Shown here piece by piece: positions 1 through 8,300 of a stretch of DNA of 16,621 bases. The stretch comes from Planctomycetales bacterium (GTDB taxonomy: Bacteria; Planctomycetota; UBA11346), in contig JANYGY010000175.1 of assembly GCA_025362255.1 (NCBI GenBank), forward strand, positions 1-16,621. The letters are read 5' to 3'. How positions within the stretch are numbered: position 1 is the stretch's first letter; every line of letters starts with the position of its first letter. The translations under genes were made by a program, and so were the position numbers. The notes beneath the pieces are model-generated. The model was not told the DNA's origin and did no database searches. It saw only the letters and a program-made list of their open reading frames with translations.

Positions 1-54
1 AGCCTATCTCCGACAGACTCCTAGGCACCCCGCGCCGCCGACTAATCTGCGGCA

Positions 55-504
55 ATGGCCGACACCATCACCCTTGGAAGCCCGCTCAGAGCGGCCATCG
101 GCCTTATCATGTTGGGCGCCGCGGCCGGGGTGCTGCTGGTCAGTCGGACCATCGACTGGGGAGTGGCGTGGACCGCGGTCATTCCCGCGATGGCGCTGCT
201 GGTGCCGGGGTGGGCGCTGCTCCAGCGTCGTTCCTTGACCTGGAATCAGGACCAGACGTTGACCGTCACGCAGGGGTGGTGGTGGCGTCGGGCCCTGGTG
301 CTGAACCCCGCCGCTGCCGAGCTGGAGCTGCTGCCGACCGCCGGCCTGATGGCGGTAGTGCTGCACCGGGCTGGCCGCGCGTACCCCTTGGTGACGTTCG
401 TGCTGCCGGCCACCGCACAGCGGCTGGCGAGGTGGCTTGATGACCATCATCCAGCCAAGGCTTTCATCCGTCGTGAAGCACCGCGGCCGCTGGGCGACCG
501 CTGA
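55..504 (+). CDS. Small two-helix membrane protein, function unknown
   Basis: A 149-aa protein that I do not recognise as a named family. Two hydrophobic segments, about residues 12-30 and 36-56, should form a membrane hairpin. They are followed by a soluble part of about 90 residues with alternating hydrophobic and polar residues (around 60-110), which reads like a compact beta-rich domain similar in layout to bacterial PH-type (bPH) membrane proteins. That resemblance is only one of shape. The tail (about 115-149) is amphipathic and basic. The ATG at 55 is the first in frame; no clear ribosome binding site precedes it. The Nudix gene follows 38 bases later on the same strand, so the two could be co-transcribed. 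Codon use and GC match the neighbours, which supports a real gene. Function is unassigned. Confidence 0.7.
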   Translation: MADTITLGSPLRAAIGLIMLGAAAGVLLVSRTIDWGVAWTAVIPAMALLVPGWALLQRRSLTWNQDQTLTVTQGWWWRRALVLNPAAAELELLPTAGLMAVVLHRAGRAYPLVTFVLPATAQRLARWLDDHHPAKAFIRREAPRPLGDR

Positions 505-542
505 ACACGTGACAGCCCGGCTCGGGTTGCACACTGCCGCGC

Positions 543-1022
543 ATGGTTGATCCCCTGACGGTGGCGCCCGCGCCAATTGCTCCTTTGCCATTTGGTGAAT
601 CGCCGCTGATTCCGCACCTGCCAGCGAGCGATCTCGTCGCCTCGGGATTGTTCCTGCGCCATGCTGATAAACCACGTTGGCTGCTGCTGCGCGCCACCAA
701 ACATGGCGAATGGGGTTTCCCCAAAGGCCACGTCGATCCCGGTGAAACCTTGATCCAGACGGCACTGCGCGAATGCGCTGAAGAATGCGGCATCGCGATG
801 GTCGAAATTCTCGGACCCCCGGTGTACACGACCTATCAAATGGCGGGGCGGATCACCAAGACCACCGTCTATTATCCGGCCATGACCGCGACCTCGGCGG
901 TCGAGTTGAGTGCCGAGCACGACCGCGCCCAGTGGTGCGCTGCTGACGAAGTCGGTAGCCGCTTGGCGCATCCGGGGTTGGTGGCGTTGTTCCGCCAAGC
1001 GCTGCGGGATTGGCCATGTTGA
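543..1022 (+). CDS. Nudix hydrolase, Ap4A-hydrolase-like
   Basis: A 159-aa Nudix protein. The Nudix box is complete: G62, E68, R76-E77, E80-E81 and G83 fit GX5EX7REUXEEXGU, and the glutamates of R-E-x-x-E-E bind the divalent metal. The preceding W-G-F-P-K-G-H (57-63) is typical of the bis(5'-nucleosyl)-tetraphosphatase/MutT-like branch. The expected role is therefore hydrolysis of a nucleoside diphosphate-linked compound such as diadenosine tetraphosphate, but substrate cannot be read from sequence. About 30 Pro/Ala-rich residues precede the domain, so translation might start later, although the ATG at 543 is the first plausible start. The stop (1020-1022) lies just past the ATG of the next gene (1016), which suggests translational coupling. 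A cytoplasmic enzyme is expected: no signal peptide or membrane segment is visible. Confidence 0.94.
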   Translation: MVDPLTVAPAPIAPLPFGESPLIPHLPASDLVASGLFLRHADKPRWLLLRATKHGEWGFPKGHVDPGETLIQTALRECAEECGIAMVEILGPPVYTTYQMAGRITKTTVYYPAMTATSAVELSAEHDRAQWCAADEVGSRLAHPGLVALFRQALRDWPC

Positions 1023-1906
1023 CCCTGCAATTCTATGAATCTGAACAAACATCGCCGACCACCGCAGACACGCTGGCCGCGGCCTTGCTGACGATCCCCG
1101 GTGTGGCGTTCGATGCTCGGGCATCGCGCGCCGCGGATCATGCGGCCTATCGTCCGGCGCAGTGGCATGATCAAGCCACCGGCGCGCGCGCGCACTGGGA
1201 CCTCGGCCGGCCACCGCTGACCGCAAGCGACACGAACTCGGCCACCGATGATCGGCCGCGGACCTATCCCGGCTGGCGTCAGGTCGCGCTCGAACTGCAT
1301 GTGCCTTTTGCTGGGCCGCACTGGCATGCGGTGGTCGCGTTGGCCCAGGTCGATCGCTTGCTGATCGCCGCTCCGCAGCTGACGCCGCTGGACACCGAAG
1401 ACGACCGCCACACCGGCGACAGCGACGCGGGGCCGTACCCGTGGGATCGCCCGCGGGCCATCGCCAATTGGGAAATCCTGCGCGCCGTCCAAATTGCCGA
1501 CCTAGCCATGCCGCGCCTGTCGCGCGCCAGCAGCGTGGCCCTGTGGCGATATCGCAGCGAACGCGCCGCGGGCCGTCTCGCCCATCCCACGTATCAGTGG
1601 CCCGAAGCCTTGGCGCTGCACGACCTCGACACCAACGTCGTGCGCACCGCCTGCTTGTGGCCGGATGCCACGGGCGATTCCGTGACGCCGTTCGCCCTGC
1701 CGCCGGTCGATCTGGTGGTCATCCGCGGGGGCGTCGTGCCGACCGATGAATTGCGCCTGATCGCGGGGAATCCCGCCGCAGAGCGCGTCCCCGGAGGCGC
1801 CCGGCTGATTCCCGCCTCAGCTGCCGTCAGCTCTTTTTACGCGGGTGCAAAAACGCTGCCGGCGTCGCGCTTTCGCGGCTTGGGTGACGAGGATTGGGCC
1901 GACTGA
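1016..1906 (+). CDS. Hypothetical soluble protein coupled to the Nudix gene
   Basis: A 296-aa protein I do not recognise. It has no membrane segment or signal peptide. It is rich in Trp, Ala, Arg and Asp, with a mildly acidic middle (about residues 118-145) and a conserved-looking stretch, P-P-V-D-L-V-V-I-R-G-G-V-V-P, near residues 225-240. The ATG at 1016 is preferred; a TTG two codons upstream (1010) is also possible. The ATG lies inside the last codons of the Nudix gene, giving a 7-base overlap in a different frame. Such overlap usually means translational coupling and often related function, so a role linked to nucleotide or nucleoside handling is conceivable, but nothing in the sequence shows it. 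The reading frame is uninterrupted, with GC-rich third positions like its neighbours. Confidence 0.8.
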   Translation: MLTLQFYESEQTSPTTADTLAAALLTIPGVAFDARASRAADHAAYRPAQWHDQATGARAHWDLGRPPLTASDTNSATDDRPRTYPGWRQVALELHVPFAGPHWHAVVALAQVDRLLIAAPQLTPLDTEDDRHTGDSDAGPYPWDRPRAIANWEILRAVQIADLAMPRLSRASSVALWRYRSERAAGRLAHPTYQWPEALALHDLDTNVVRTACLWPDATGDSVTPFALPPVDLVVIRGGVVPTDELRLIAGNPAAERVPGGARLIPASAAVSSFYAGAKTLPASRFRGLGDEDWAD

Positions 1907-2049
1907 TCCGGTGCTGATCAGGCGCTCATCGGCTGCCAGTCGCCGGCTCCCGCACTGACCAATACACGCCCCCGCAGGCAGCCGCCTTGCGCCTTCAGCA
2001 GCACGACTTCAGCCGTTCAATCGTGGCCATGTCCGTTGCTCCTGCCTCG

Positions 2050-3288
2050 ATGTTCGCCTGCCCTTTCTGCGCTGCCCAGTACCCGTTGAAACCGGTGCTG
2101 ATCGGCAAGACGGTTCGCTGTACGACCTGCAAAAATCCGTTCCGCCTGCGCGCCGACGGGATCGCGGACAAGGCTGAGGCTCCTGCCGTACCGTCACCGA
2201 CCACGCCGCAACCGGTGCCGCAGGCGCACAGCCAGCCGGAAGCACCCTCCGCGCCTGCCAACCGCCCGTTGTCCCAGCCGACGCCCAAAGCCGGCATGAC
2301 CCGCCAGCAGCAGGAGGCACGCAAGGCGATGTCCGACCACCTGGCCCTGGCGATGGGTGATGTCCTGGGTCTGGATGACGAAGCGCCGGCCGAGCCGGCC
2401 AAGCCCGGCACCGAACGCCGCACGGCTTCGGAACGCACCAAGACCGCCTCGTTGAACAAACCGAAATCGTCGGTTCTCGGCAAAGCCGGGATCAAAGGCA
2501 AAAAAAGTCCGGCGATCCTGACCGGTGAAGGCGAACGCGAAGCTGCCAACAGCCGGCGCTGGCAATTCGGTTTCGTCGGCCTGGTGGTATTCGTCGGCCT
2601 CGTCGGGTGGCTGCTGATGCGGCACAGCGACACCAACGCCGCAGTGGTCGCCTTCACCACTGAATTGCCGCGCCAGGAATTGACGTACGGCACGCGCTTG
2701 CCGGCGATCCAAGCCCGCGCCTGGGTTGGCAATGTCACCACCTTCATCGACCTGCCGAATCCGCGCGTGGGCCAGGTGCATGAGCTCGCCGCCGCGACCA
2801 TCAGCGAACCGTTGGCGCGCTTGAAAGGTCTGGTCTTCGTGCCCACTGCCGAGCGCTGGACCACTCCTGACGTCGCTGCGTGGCTGAGCAAGCAACCCGA
2901 TTCCGCACTGGCCGCGATCAACCGCAAATTCGAACACGACGGCACCGTGCAGGTCAGCGTCAAAGCCCTGCGTCAAGCGTTGAGTGCGGCCAACGCCGGT
3001 GACGACGAGGTGACCATCATCTGGACCCTGCTCACTCAGCCGCCGGCAGTGATCCCCAACGCCGGGCAGCCTTCCAGATCCGGGCCATCCCTGGCAGATC
3101 TGGTCACCGCCGGCAACGTGCCGACCATCCGCTGGTGCGCTGTCAGCGGGCGCGGCGGCACGATCCTGAGCGACAACGGACAGCGCTACACCACGGAAAT
3201 CGCCGGCTTCCAAGGCCTGCTGGTCAGCTTCGCCGGCGAGGGCTGGCCGACGGGCTGGCGCTTTATGACACTCAGCTCCACGAAATAG
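2050..3288 (+). CDS. MJ0042-type zinc-ribbon, single-pass membrane protein
   Basis: A 412-aa protein from the ATG at 2050. The N-terminus is a zinc ribbon with C4-x2-C7 and C24-x2-C27, spaced as in the MJ0042 / zinc_ribbon_5 family, which begins within a few residues of the start. Another in-frame ATG at 2029 would add seven residues. Residues about 37-165 are a Pro/Ala/Lys/Glu-rich, probably disordered linker. Residues about 171-190 (starting W-Q-F-G-F-V-G) form one transmembrane helix, followed by about 220 residues of mixed alpha/beta character that should be outside the cytoplasm. The family is frequent in planctomycetes and deltaproteobacteria, where the ribbon faces the cytoplasm. It lies upstream of the pseudopilin operon on the same strand, 171 bases away, so a functional link is possible but unproven. 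No enzyme motif is visible. Confidence 0.85.
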   Translation: MFACPFCAAQYPLKPVLIGKTVRCTTCKNPFRLRADGIADKAEAPAVPSPTTPQPVPQAHSQPEAPSAPANRPLSQPTPKAGMTRQQQEARKAMSDHLALAMGDVLGLDDEAPAEPAKPGTERRTASERTKTASLNKPKSSVLGKAGIKGKKSPAILTGEGEREAANSRRWQFGFVGLVVFVGLVGWLLMRHSDTNAAVVAFTTELPRQELTYGTRLPAIQARAWVGNVTTFIDLPNPRVGQVHELAAATISEPLARLKGLVFVPTAERWTTPDVAAWLSKQPDSALAAINRKFEHDGTVQVSVKALRQALSAANAGDDEVTIIWTLLTQPPAVIPNAGQPSRSGPSLADLVTAGNVPTIRWCAVSGRGGTILSDNGQRYTTEIAGFQGLLVSFAGEGWPTGWRFMTLSSTK

Positions 3289-3334
3289 GCTCAACAGGTC
3301 CGCGGGGCATTCGTACGAAATCGCATGGGGCATC

Positions 3335-3394
3335 CACTGACTGACTGGCCACTGTCAGCCTGGCCACTGTCAGCCTGGCCACTGACTGACTGGC
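3335..3394 (+). repeat. Four-unit 15-bp tandem repeat in A-B-B-A order
   Basis: Four contiguous 15-bp units: 3335-3349 and 3380-3394 are CACTGACTGACTGGC, while 3350-3364 and 3365-3379 are CACTGTCAGCCTGGC. The two types differ at three positions (6, 8 and 10). CTGAC in the A units and GTCAG in the B units are reverse complements, so adjacent A-B and B-A pairs can form short hairpins with 8-nt loops, in two alternative arrangements. The array lies 65 bases upstream of the GspG-like start codon. Its 15-bp period keeps frame with that gene and would read as P-L-T-D-W / P-L-S-A-W pentapeptides if translated, although the well-placed start at 3460 argues against translation. Confidence 0.9.
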
Positions 3395-3451
3395 TGCCCG
3401 CGCTCGGCCGCCAACGCTGTCCGGTCGGTCCAAGCTGTAAACGTCTTCTGC

Positions 3452-3456
3452 GAGGA
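3452..3456 (+). promoter_or_regulatory. Ribosome binding site of the GspG-like gene
   Basis: GAGGA sits three bases before the ATG at 3460. It is one of the few Shine-Dalgarno-like sequences in the window. It helps choose 3460 over the in-frame ATG at 3325, which would give an implausibly long prepilin leader of about 61 residues. Confidence 0.6.
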
Positions 3457-3459
3457 ACT

Positions 3460-4041
3460 ATGAATCGCCCACCCGCCCAAGCCTCCGTCATCGTTTCCCG
3501 TGGTGGATTCACCCTCATGGAGCTGCTGATCGTGATCACGATCATCATGATCCTGATGGGCATGATCTTCGCCGGCATCCGACTTGCGAGAGAAGCAGCC
3601 AAACGCGCTAAGACGCAGGCAACCATGGATCAGCTCCGTGCGGCCCTGGAAAGTTATCGCCAGACTCAGGGAAAATATCCCGAGGGTGGGACTTTTGATG
3701 GGTTGTTTGCTGGCAATCCGAAGTTCAACGAAAGCCCATTCAATCCCTTACCGGATAACAAGCCGTCCGCTAAATGGGATGACGTCAGTAAGGCCCTGGT
3801 CGAGAGCTTGAAGGAAGTCGGCGTCAACGATTTCAAATCGCCGGTGGTCGACGGCTGGAAGATGTCATTCCATTATCGCCCGGCCCTCTATCTGCCATTC
3901 GACGACAGCGCGACTGAAATCATCGACAAGGCAGATCCTCCGGGTCGTGACAGTTATCAACTGTGGTCGGTCGGCCGAGATGAGATCGATCAAGGCGGCA
4001 ATGTCAGCGGCGACGATATCACCACCTGGGTCAAGAAATGA
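3460..4041 (+). CDS. GspG-like major pseudopilin
   Basis: A 193-aa type II secretion / type IV pilin-like protein. The leader ends at G15-G16, followed by F17-T-L-M-E21, the classic prepilin peptidase site with Glu at +5, then a hydrophobic helix (about 17-40) and an amphipathic extension (R-E-A-A-K-R-A-K-T-Q). The C-terminal part carries the GspG signature: S-Y-R-Q-T-Q-G-K-Y-P in the middle, D-G-W-K-M-S-F-H-Y further on, and S-V-G-R-D (170-174), D-Q-G-G (177-180) and D-D-I (185-187) at the end. In known GspG proteins this loop binds calcium. After processing it should assemble into a periplasmic pseudopilus. Its normal size (most GspG are about 140-190 aa) contrasts with the enlarged partners downstream. 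The next gene starts after seven bases, so it is the first gene of an operon. Confidence 0.92.
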   Translation: MNRPPAQASVIVSRGGFTLMELLIVITIIMILMGMIFAGIRLAREAAKRAKTQATMDQLRAALESYRQTQGKYPEGGTFDGLFAGNPKFNESPFNPLPDNKPSAKWDDVSKALVESLKEVGVNDFKSPVVDGWKMSFHYRPALYLPFDDSATEIIDKADPPGRDSYQLWSVGRDEIDQGGNVSGDDITTWVKK

Positions 4042-4048
4042 ACTGCGC

Positions 4049-5377
4049 ATGAATCGCCAGCGCGCCGCATTCTCGTTGATCGAGCTGCTGATCGTTCTCG
4101 GCATCCTGGTGATCTTGTCCACGATCGGCGTAGCCGCGTTTCTGACCTCGCAAAAGGTCAACCGCCTGACCGCGACCGAACAGTTGCTGACCAGTCTCAT
4201 CCGCCAAGCCCGCTACACTGCCCGCGCCTCTGGTCAGGCCGTTCAATTGTATGCCAACATCACAGACCGGACTATTTCAGGCGTCACCAGACTGTCGGTT
4301 TGGAATTCCCAGTGCGAACCGGGACAAGATACATTTGAAGCCCCAGGAATAGAAGCTGACATCCTGGTTGCTGATGGCCGCACGGGTCATGGCATTGCCA
4401 GCCGTCAAAAAGGGTCGCCACCTGCCGGCACGTTTCCGCTGCCCTCGATCACCATCTTCGACAAATCAGGTGCGCGCAGTGCGCAGGGTAACCCGAACCG
4501 CCGCTTGAGTCGCCGAGTCGGCAAACCCACCGATGGATTCGCTCTGACGATCACCGCCCGTCCGCCGTCGGTCATGAGCAATGGGTTTGCCCCCTTGGTC
4601 CTGCTCGCGCCGACGGACAGCGACCATACCGACGGCGCCACCGTGGGCTTAATCTTGCGCCGTGCGAATCTCGAAATGTATGAGGCGGCCAACGTCAGCA
4701 TTCCCTTACCAACGCCAAAACCCACCGGGCCTGATTTCACGATCAGACCGACGTTTGCGTGCTGGGAAGTCCTCGGCTGGATAACTCCGAAAGGTGGTTC
4801 GCCGATCATGATCTCTTCGCTCACCAACTCGCCCCGCGGAAACAAGCACGACCTGCAAGTGGGAAATCTGGGCATCGAAGTCGGCGGTAATGATCGCTGG
4901 CACGAATATGGTCTAGTGTTCACTCAAGATGCGCTCGAATTGCATTGCGATGGCGAACTCATCGCCCACCGGCAACTCGTCGCCAGCGACCCGATCAACC
5001 CGATCCTGAATGATGATGACGCCGACAAGCTCATCGCCCACCTGGGCCATGCCACGGTCAGCCCCGGGATGCAAGGTGATGGCTCAACCGTTCTCACGTT
5101 GGACCCGGTCGCCGTACTCGACGATCCGGCCTTGTTCCGTATTGGCGTCGATAAGCCGGCGCGCCTGCCGGATGGCGTCGACTTTGTGACCCAGCCGGCG
5201 ACCTTTCTCGTGCAACCCAATGGCTCGATCGGGGTCGCCGGATTTTCTGGGGGCAGTGATCTGACCTGGACGGTGCGTGGGGTCTTTGCCGAACAAGAAG
5301 ACCAAGCACTGATCACGATCAATCCCACGACCGGCCTGGTGTCGGGCAGCAAAATCGCTCTGAGTCCATCCCTATGA
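4049..5377 (+). CDS. GspH-like minor pseudopilin with a large lectin-like insertion
   Basis: A 442-aa pseudopilin. The N-terminus is M-N-R-Q-R-A-A7 followed by F8-S-L-I-E12 and a hydrophobic helix, so the predicted cleavage site has Ala instead of the usual Gly at -1. Residues about 40-70 resemble the first helix and strand of the GspH domain. The C-terminal end, F386-L-V-Q-P-N-G-S-I-G-V and I422-T-I-N-P-T-T-G-L-V431, matches the closing strands of GspH. Between them lies an insertion of about 300 residues. It includes R283-W-H-E-Y-G-L-V-F and L-E-L-H-C-D-G-E303, a pattern seen in LamG/concanavalin-like domains, where a W-x-H-x-hydrophobic strand precedes a D-G turn. Ordinary GspH is roughly 150-200 aa. 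The stop overlaps the next start (ATGA at 5374). The family call is firm at the N-terminus; the fold of the insert is inferred from pattern only. Confidence 0.85.
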   Translation: MNRQRAAFSLIELLIVLGILVILSTIGVAAFLTSQKVNRLTATEQLLTSLIRQARYTARASGQAVQLYANITDRTISGVTRLSVWNSQCEPGQDTFEAPGIEADILVADGRTGHGIASRQKGSPPAGTFPLPSITIFDKSGARSAQGNPNRRLSRRVGKPTDGFALTITARPPSVMSNGFAPLVLLAPTDSDHTDGATVGLILRRANLEMYEAANVSIPLPTPKPTGPDFTIRPTFACWEVLGWITPKGGSPIMISSLTNSPRGNKHDLQVGNLGIEVGGNDRWHEYGLVFTQDALELHCDGELIAHRQLVASDPINPILNDDDADKLIAHLGHATVSPGMQGDGSTVLTLDPVAVLDDPALFRIGVDKPARLPDGVDFVTQPATFLVQPNGSIGVAGFSGGSDLTWTVRGVFAEQEDQALITINPTTGLVSGSKIALSPSL

Positions 5378-8300
5378 GCCGACACCAATCTTCTGCCCGG
5401 TCGGGCGCGGCCTTGATCATCGCGATGATCATCTTGATCGCGTTGATGTTGCTCGGCCTGCCATTCTTGTTTTCGCAATCAATGGGTCTGGCGGGCACCC
5501 GTACTTTGCAAGCTGCGCAGACGGCGCACATCTATGGCATCACGGCGCAAAATTTCGGCAGTGCGATTGCCGTGTATGGCACTCAGGATCATTGGCTCAC
5601 CAATAAGACCCAGCCCTGGACTGCGCTGCAGATCTATCTCTCAGATTTTCCCTTGGGTCCGACCAGCACGCCATTGTTGGCGACCCCACTCAACACCGTC
5701 AGTCAGATTCCGGTGAATCCAGGCGCGGTGGGATTCAACCCGACCGGCGCCAAAGCCCTGATCGGCACCACCATCAGTGACGAATCAGGCCGCATCTCTG
5801 CCAACACGTTGGGGCCGAAAGGCTGGACCGAGGTCTTGAAATCAGTGAACATCATGGATTGGGATGATAGCGAGGTGGTGCTGCCCGCAGGATTCTATCC
5901 CAACGCGCAACTCGATGATTACAATCCGACCGGACAATTGGTCGACGCGATCATGGCTCTGCGTTTACGTATGGGCCCCTTTACCAAACTGGATGACCTG
6001 CTTGGCGCCGATCCTCGGCAATTGTTTTCACAGAAAATACCGATCACCGAATTCCGTCCGCGCTTGTCACGCGCTGAGTTGGCGCGTCTGGGTACGATCC
6101 TCACGTTCCACAATCCGGCGCCGGGTCGCGGTCTGATCGACTTGGGGAATGTGGTGGCCGAATGCACCGACAATAGCTTCACCCACTTCCTGCTTACCGA
6201 CATGCCAGAGGGACTTCTCGCCGACGAAAGTTGGCTTGAATCAGAATCAGTGAAACCCGGCAATCAGCGCGCTTGGGCTTATGTCGGATCCAGCGTGCAG
6301 AATAATGCCCAGGGCAATGCGCTGATGCGCAATTCGCTGTTCTCGAGCAACACCAATGCCCAGGGAATCATGCACGGGGGTTCGGGCAATGCCTTTGGTA
6401 AAGTTGGTGACGGCTTGGCTTTGGCAGCTCCGCCCTCGATCAACATTCACGAGATTGGCGCAGCCGAGCGTTTGGTTGAGCCGTACAAGGACTGGCCGGT
6501 GATTCCGCTCCTTCCTGCCCCCGCTGGCATCAGGACCTATCCCGATCTCTACGCGCTCACGCTTGCCGCCGCCTCGATTTATTCCTTTTCCGGTGGCGAA
6601 CTGCTCAAACCCTTCATGGGGCCGGACACGGCCCGACGCGAACGCCAACCGGCGTCCTTGGCGACGAGTGGGGTGTTCCGGGTGCAATCGGCGAGCACCG
6701 TGCGCGACAGTGCCGGCAATATCGCCGCCCAGGAAACCCGCACCAGCATCGTCCAGGCGGTGCCGCAAGAACAGGCGCTCGAACTCCGTTGGAATTCACA
6801 AGATACGCTTGAGCTGCTCTCGCGTCAGCGCTGGACCAGTGCCATGGAATCGCGCCCGAAAGCGATCAATCGGATCATCGACCTCAAGCCTGACATCACT
6901 CCCTATCCCAGCATTGCGCCAAATAGTTCAGGTGGTCTTTCACCAGCGACCTTGCCGACTTTGGCAGACAATGCCGCAGCCGGTTCCACCCGCACCGCCC
7001 CGGTGCATCTGAACATCACCTGGCGGTCGACGTTTGGTCGTGACAAGGCCGTGGCGGCTGGCGACGAACGCAAAGATAGCCGCGCGGTATTGCCCGAAAC
7101 CACCGTTTCTAATCAAGCGGATGATGATGCCCTTGAAACCGAAGGCGTCATGTTGCGCCAAGACAAAGTCGTCGCGATCAGTTTGGATGCACCCGCCCCG
7201 GCGGCACCGCAATCAGGCCCGCTGACCCGGGTGATGTATGGTGCCCTCATGGACCAGGAAATGTCCAGTCGACATCTGTCGTTCTGGTTCAAGCAGACCA
7301 CCGATTGGACCACCGGAGCAGTGGTGCCGATCATGGAAGTGCGGATGCCCGTTGACATCACGGCCACGCTCGCCGTAGACGCCGCCGGGAAATGCATCAC
7401 GACCGAAGCTGGCGGAGTTACCAATCCCGGGTCCAACAGCCAGCAAAACTATGTCGGGCTGTATTTTGATCCGAAACCGTTTTCGGCAGCTCCTGACGCC
7501 ACGATCCGCAAATTGACCATGCTGGCTCTCTGCATTTCAGCGCCATCCGCTGAGCATAAAGTCGCTCCTCTTTATAACATGGGTGACGACATCACCTTCA
7601 TTCCCGGTGCTAACAAATTTGATCTCTTTGCGGGAGTGGATGAACGCTCATTGACTGGACCGCTTTCCCTGGCGCCCATTCTGGGGGACACGTTTAGCCG
7701 CCGTTCAAATTTTTCACGTCTGCTCAAAGACAATCGGGTCATGCACGGCGTTATCCTGCCCAAGGAAGGGCTTGAGAAGCATCGCTGGTATCATGTCCAA
7801 ATCGCGCTTGGCACCGGGCAGCCCGGCAGTGTCGCGGTGGTGCTCGATGGCTTGCCTGGCCGCGATCTGACCGCGGTTGACGATCCTGGATTGAAGCCCA
7901 AAGCGGGTGATCGCTTCACCGTGCCAGCGTTATTGCTGGCGACCACGGTGCTCGCCCGGGAAAACCTTCCAGGTACCGATCTGGAAATGCGTGACACCAT
8001 TTTCCCCCTGAAAATAGAGGTCAAGGTCCCTTCTATTTTAGGCTTGGCTGGCCTGCGCGTCGAAGAACTCATCCCCGCCCGCGGCATGATCCGGGTGGGC
8101 GACGAATACATCCGGTACGGCACGATGACCCCCAACAGCGATTGGAAGATGCCCGCCACCCTGAATGCCTGCGCCCGCGGCCAGCGCCAAAATACCCAGA
8201 CCGACAGTGCCATTCCTGCCTATCAATGGCCCGCGACCCAACGCCATGAAGTTGGTTCCCTGGTGGTACCGGGTGATTTTTATGTGGCGCTCGCCGATAC

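Noticed and set aside
3310..3319. 10-bp palindrome TTCGTACGAA
   Set aside because: A palindrome of this length is expected several times by chance in a window of this size, and nothing around it supports an operator.
2194..3333. 379-residue minus-strand frame opposite the zinc-ribbon gene
   Set aside because: It is a GC-rich shadow frame, His/Gln/Arg-rich with no motifs, while the plus strand has a clear zinc ribbon and membrane helix.
3325..3459. N-terminal extension of the GspG-like gene from an ATG at 3325, translating the 15-bp repeat
   Set aside because: It would give a leader of about 61 residues before the cleavage site, far longer than usual, while the ATG at 3460 has a GAGGA site and gives a 16-residue leader.
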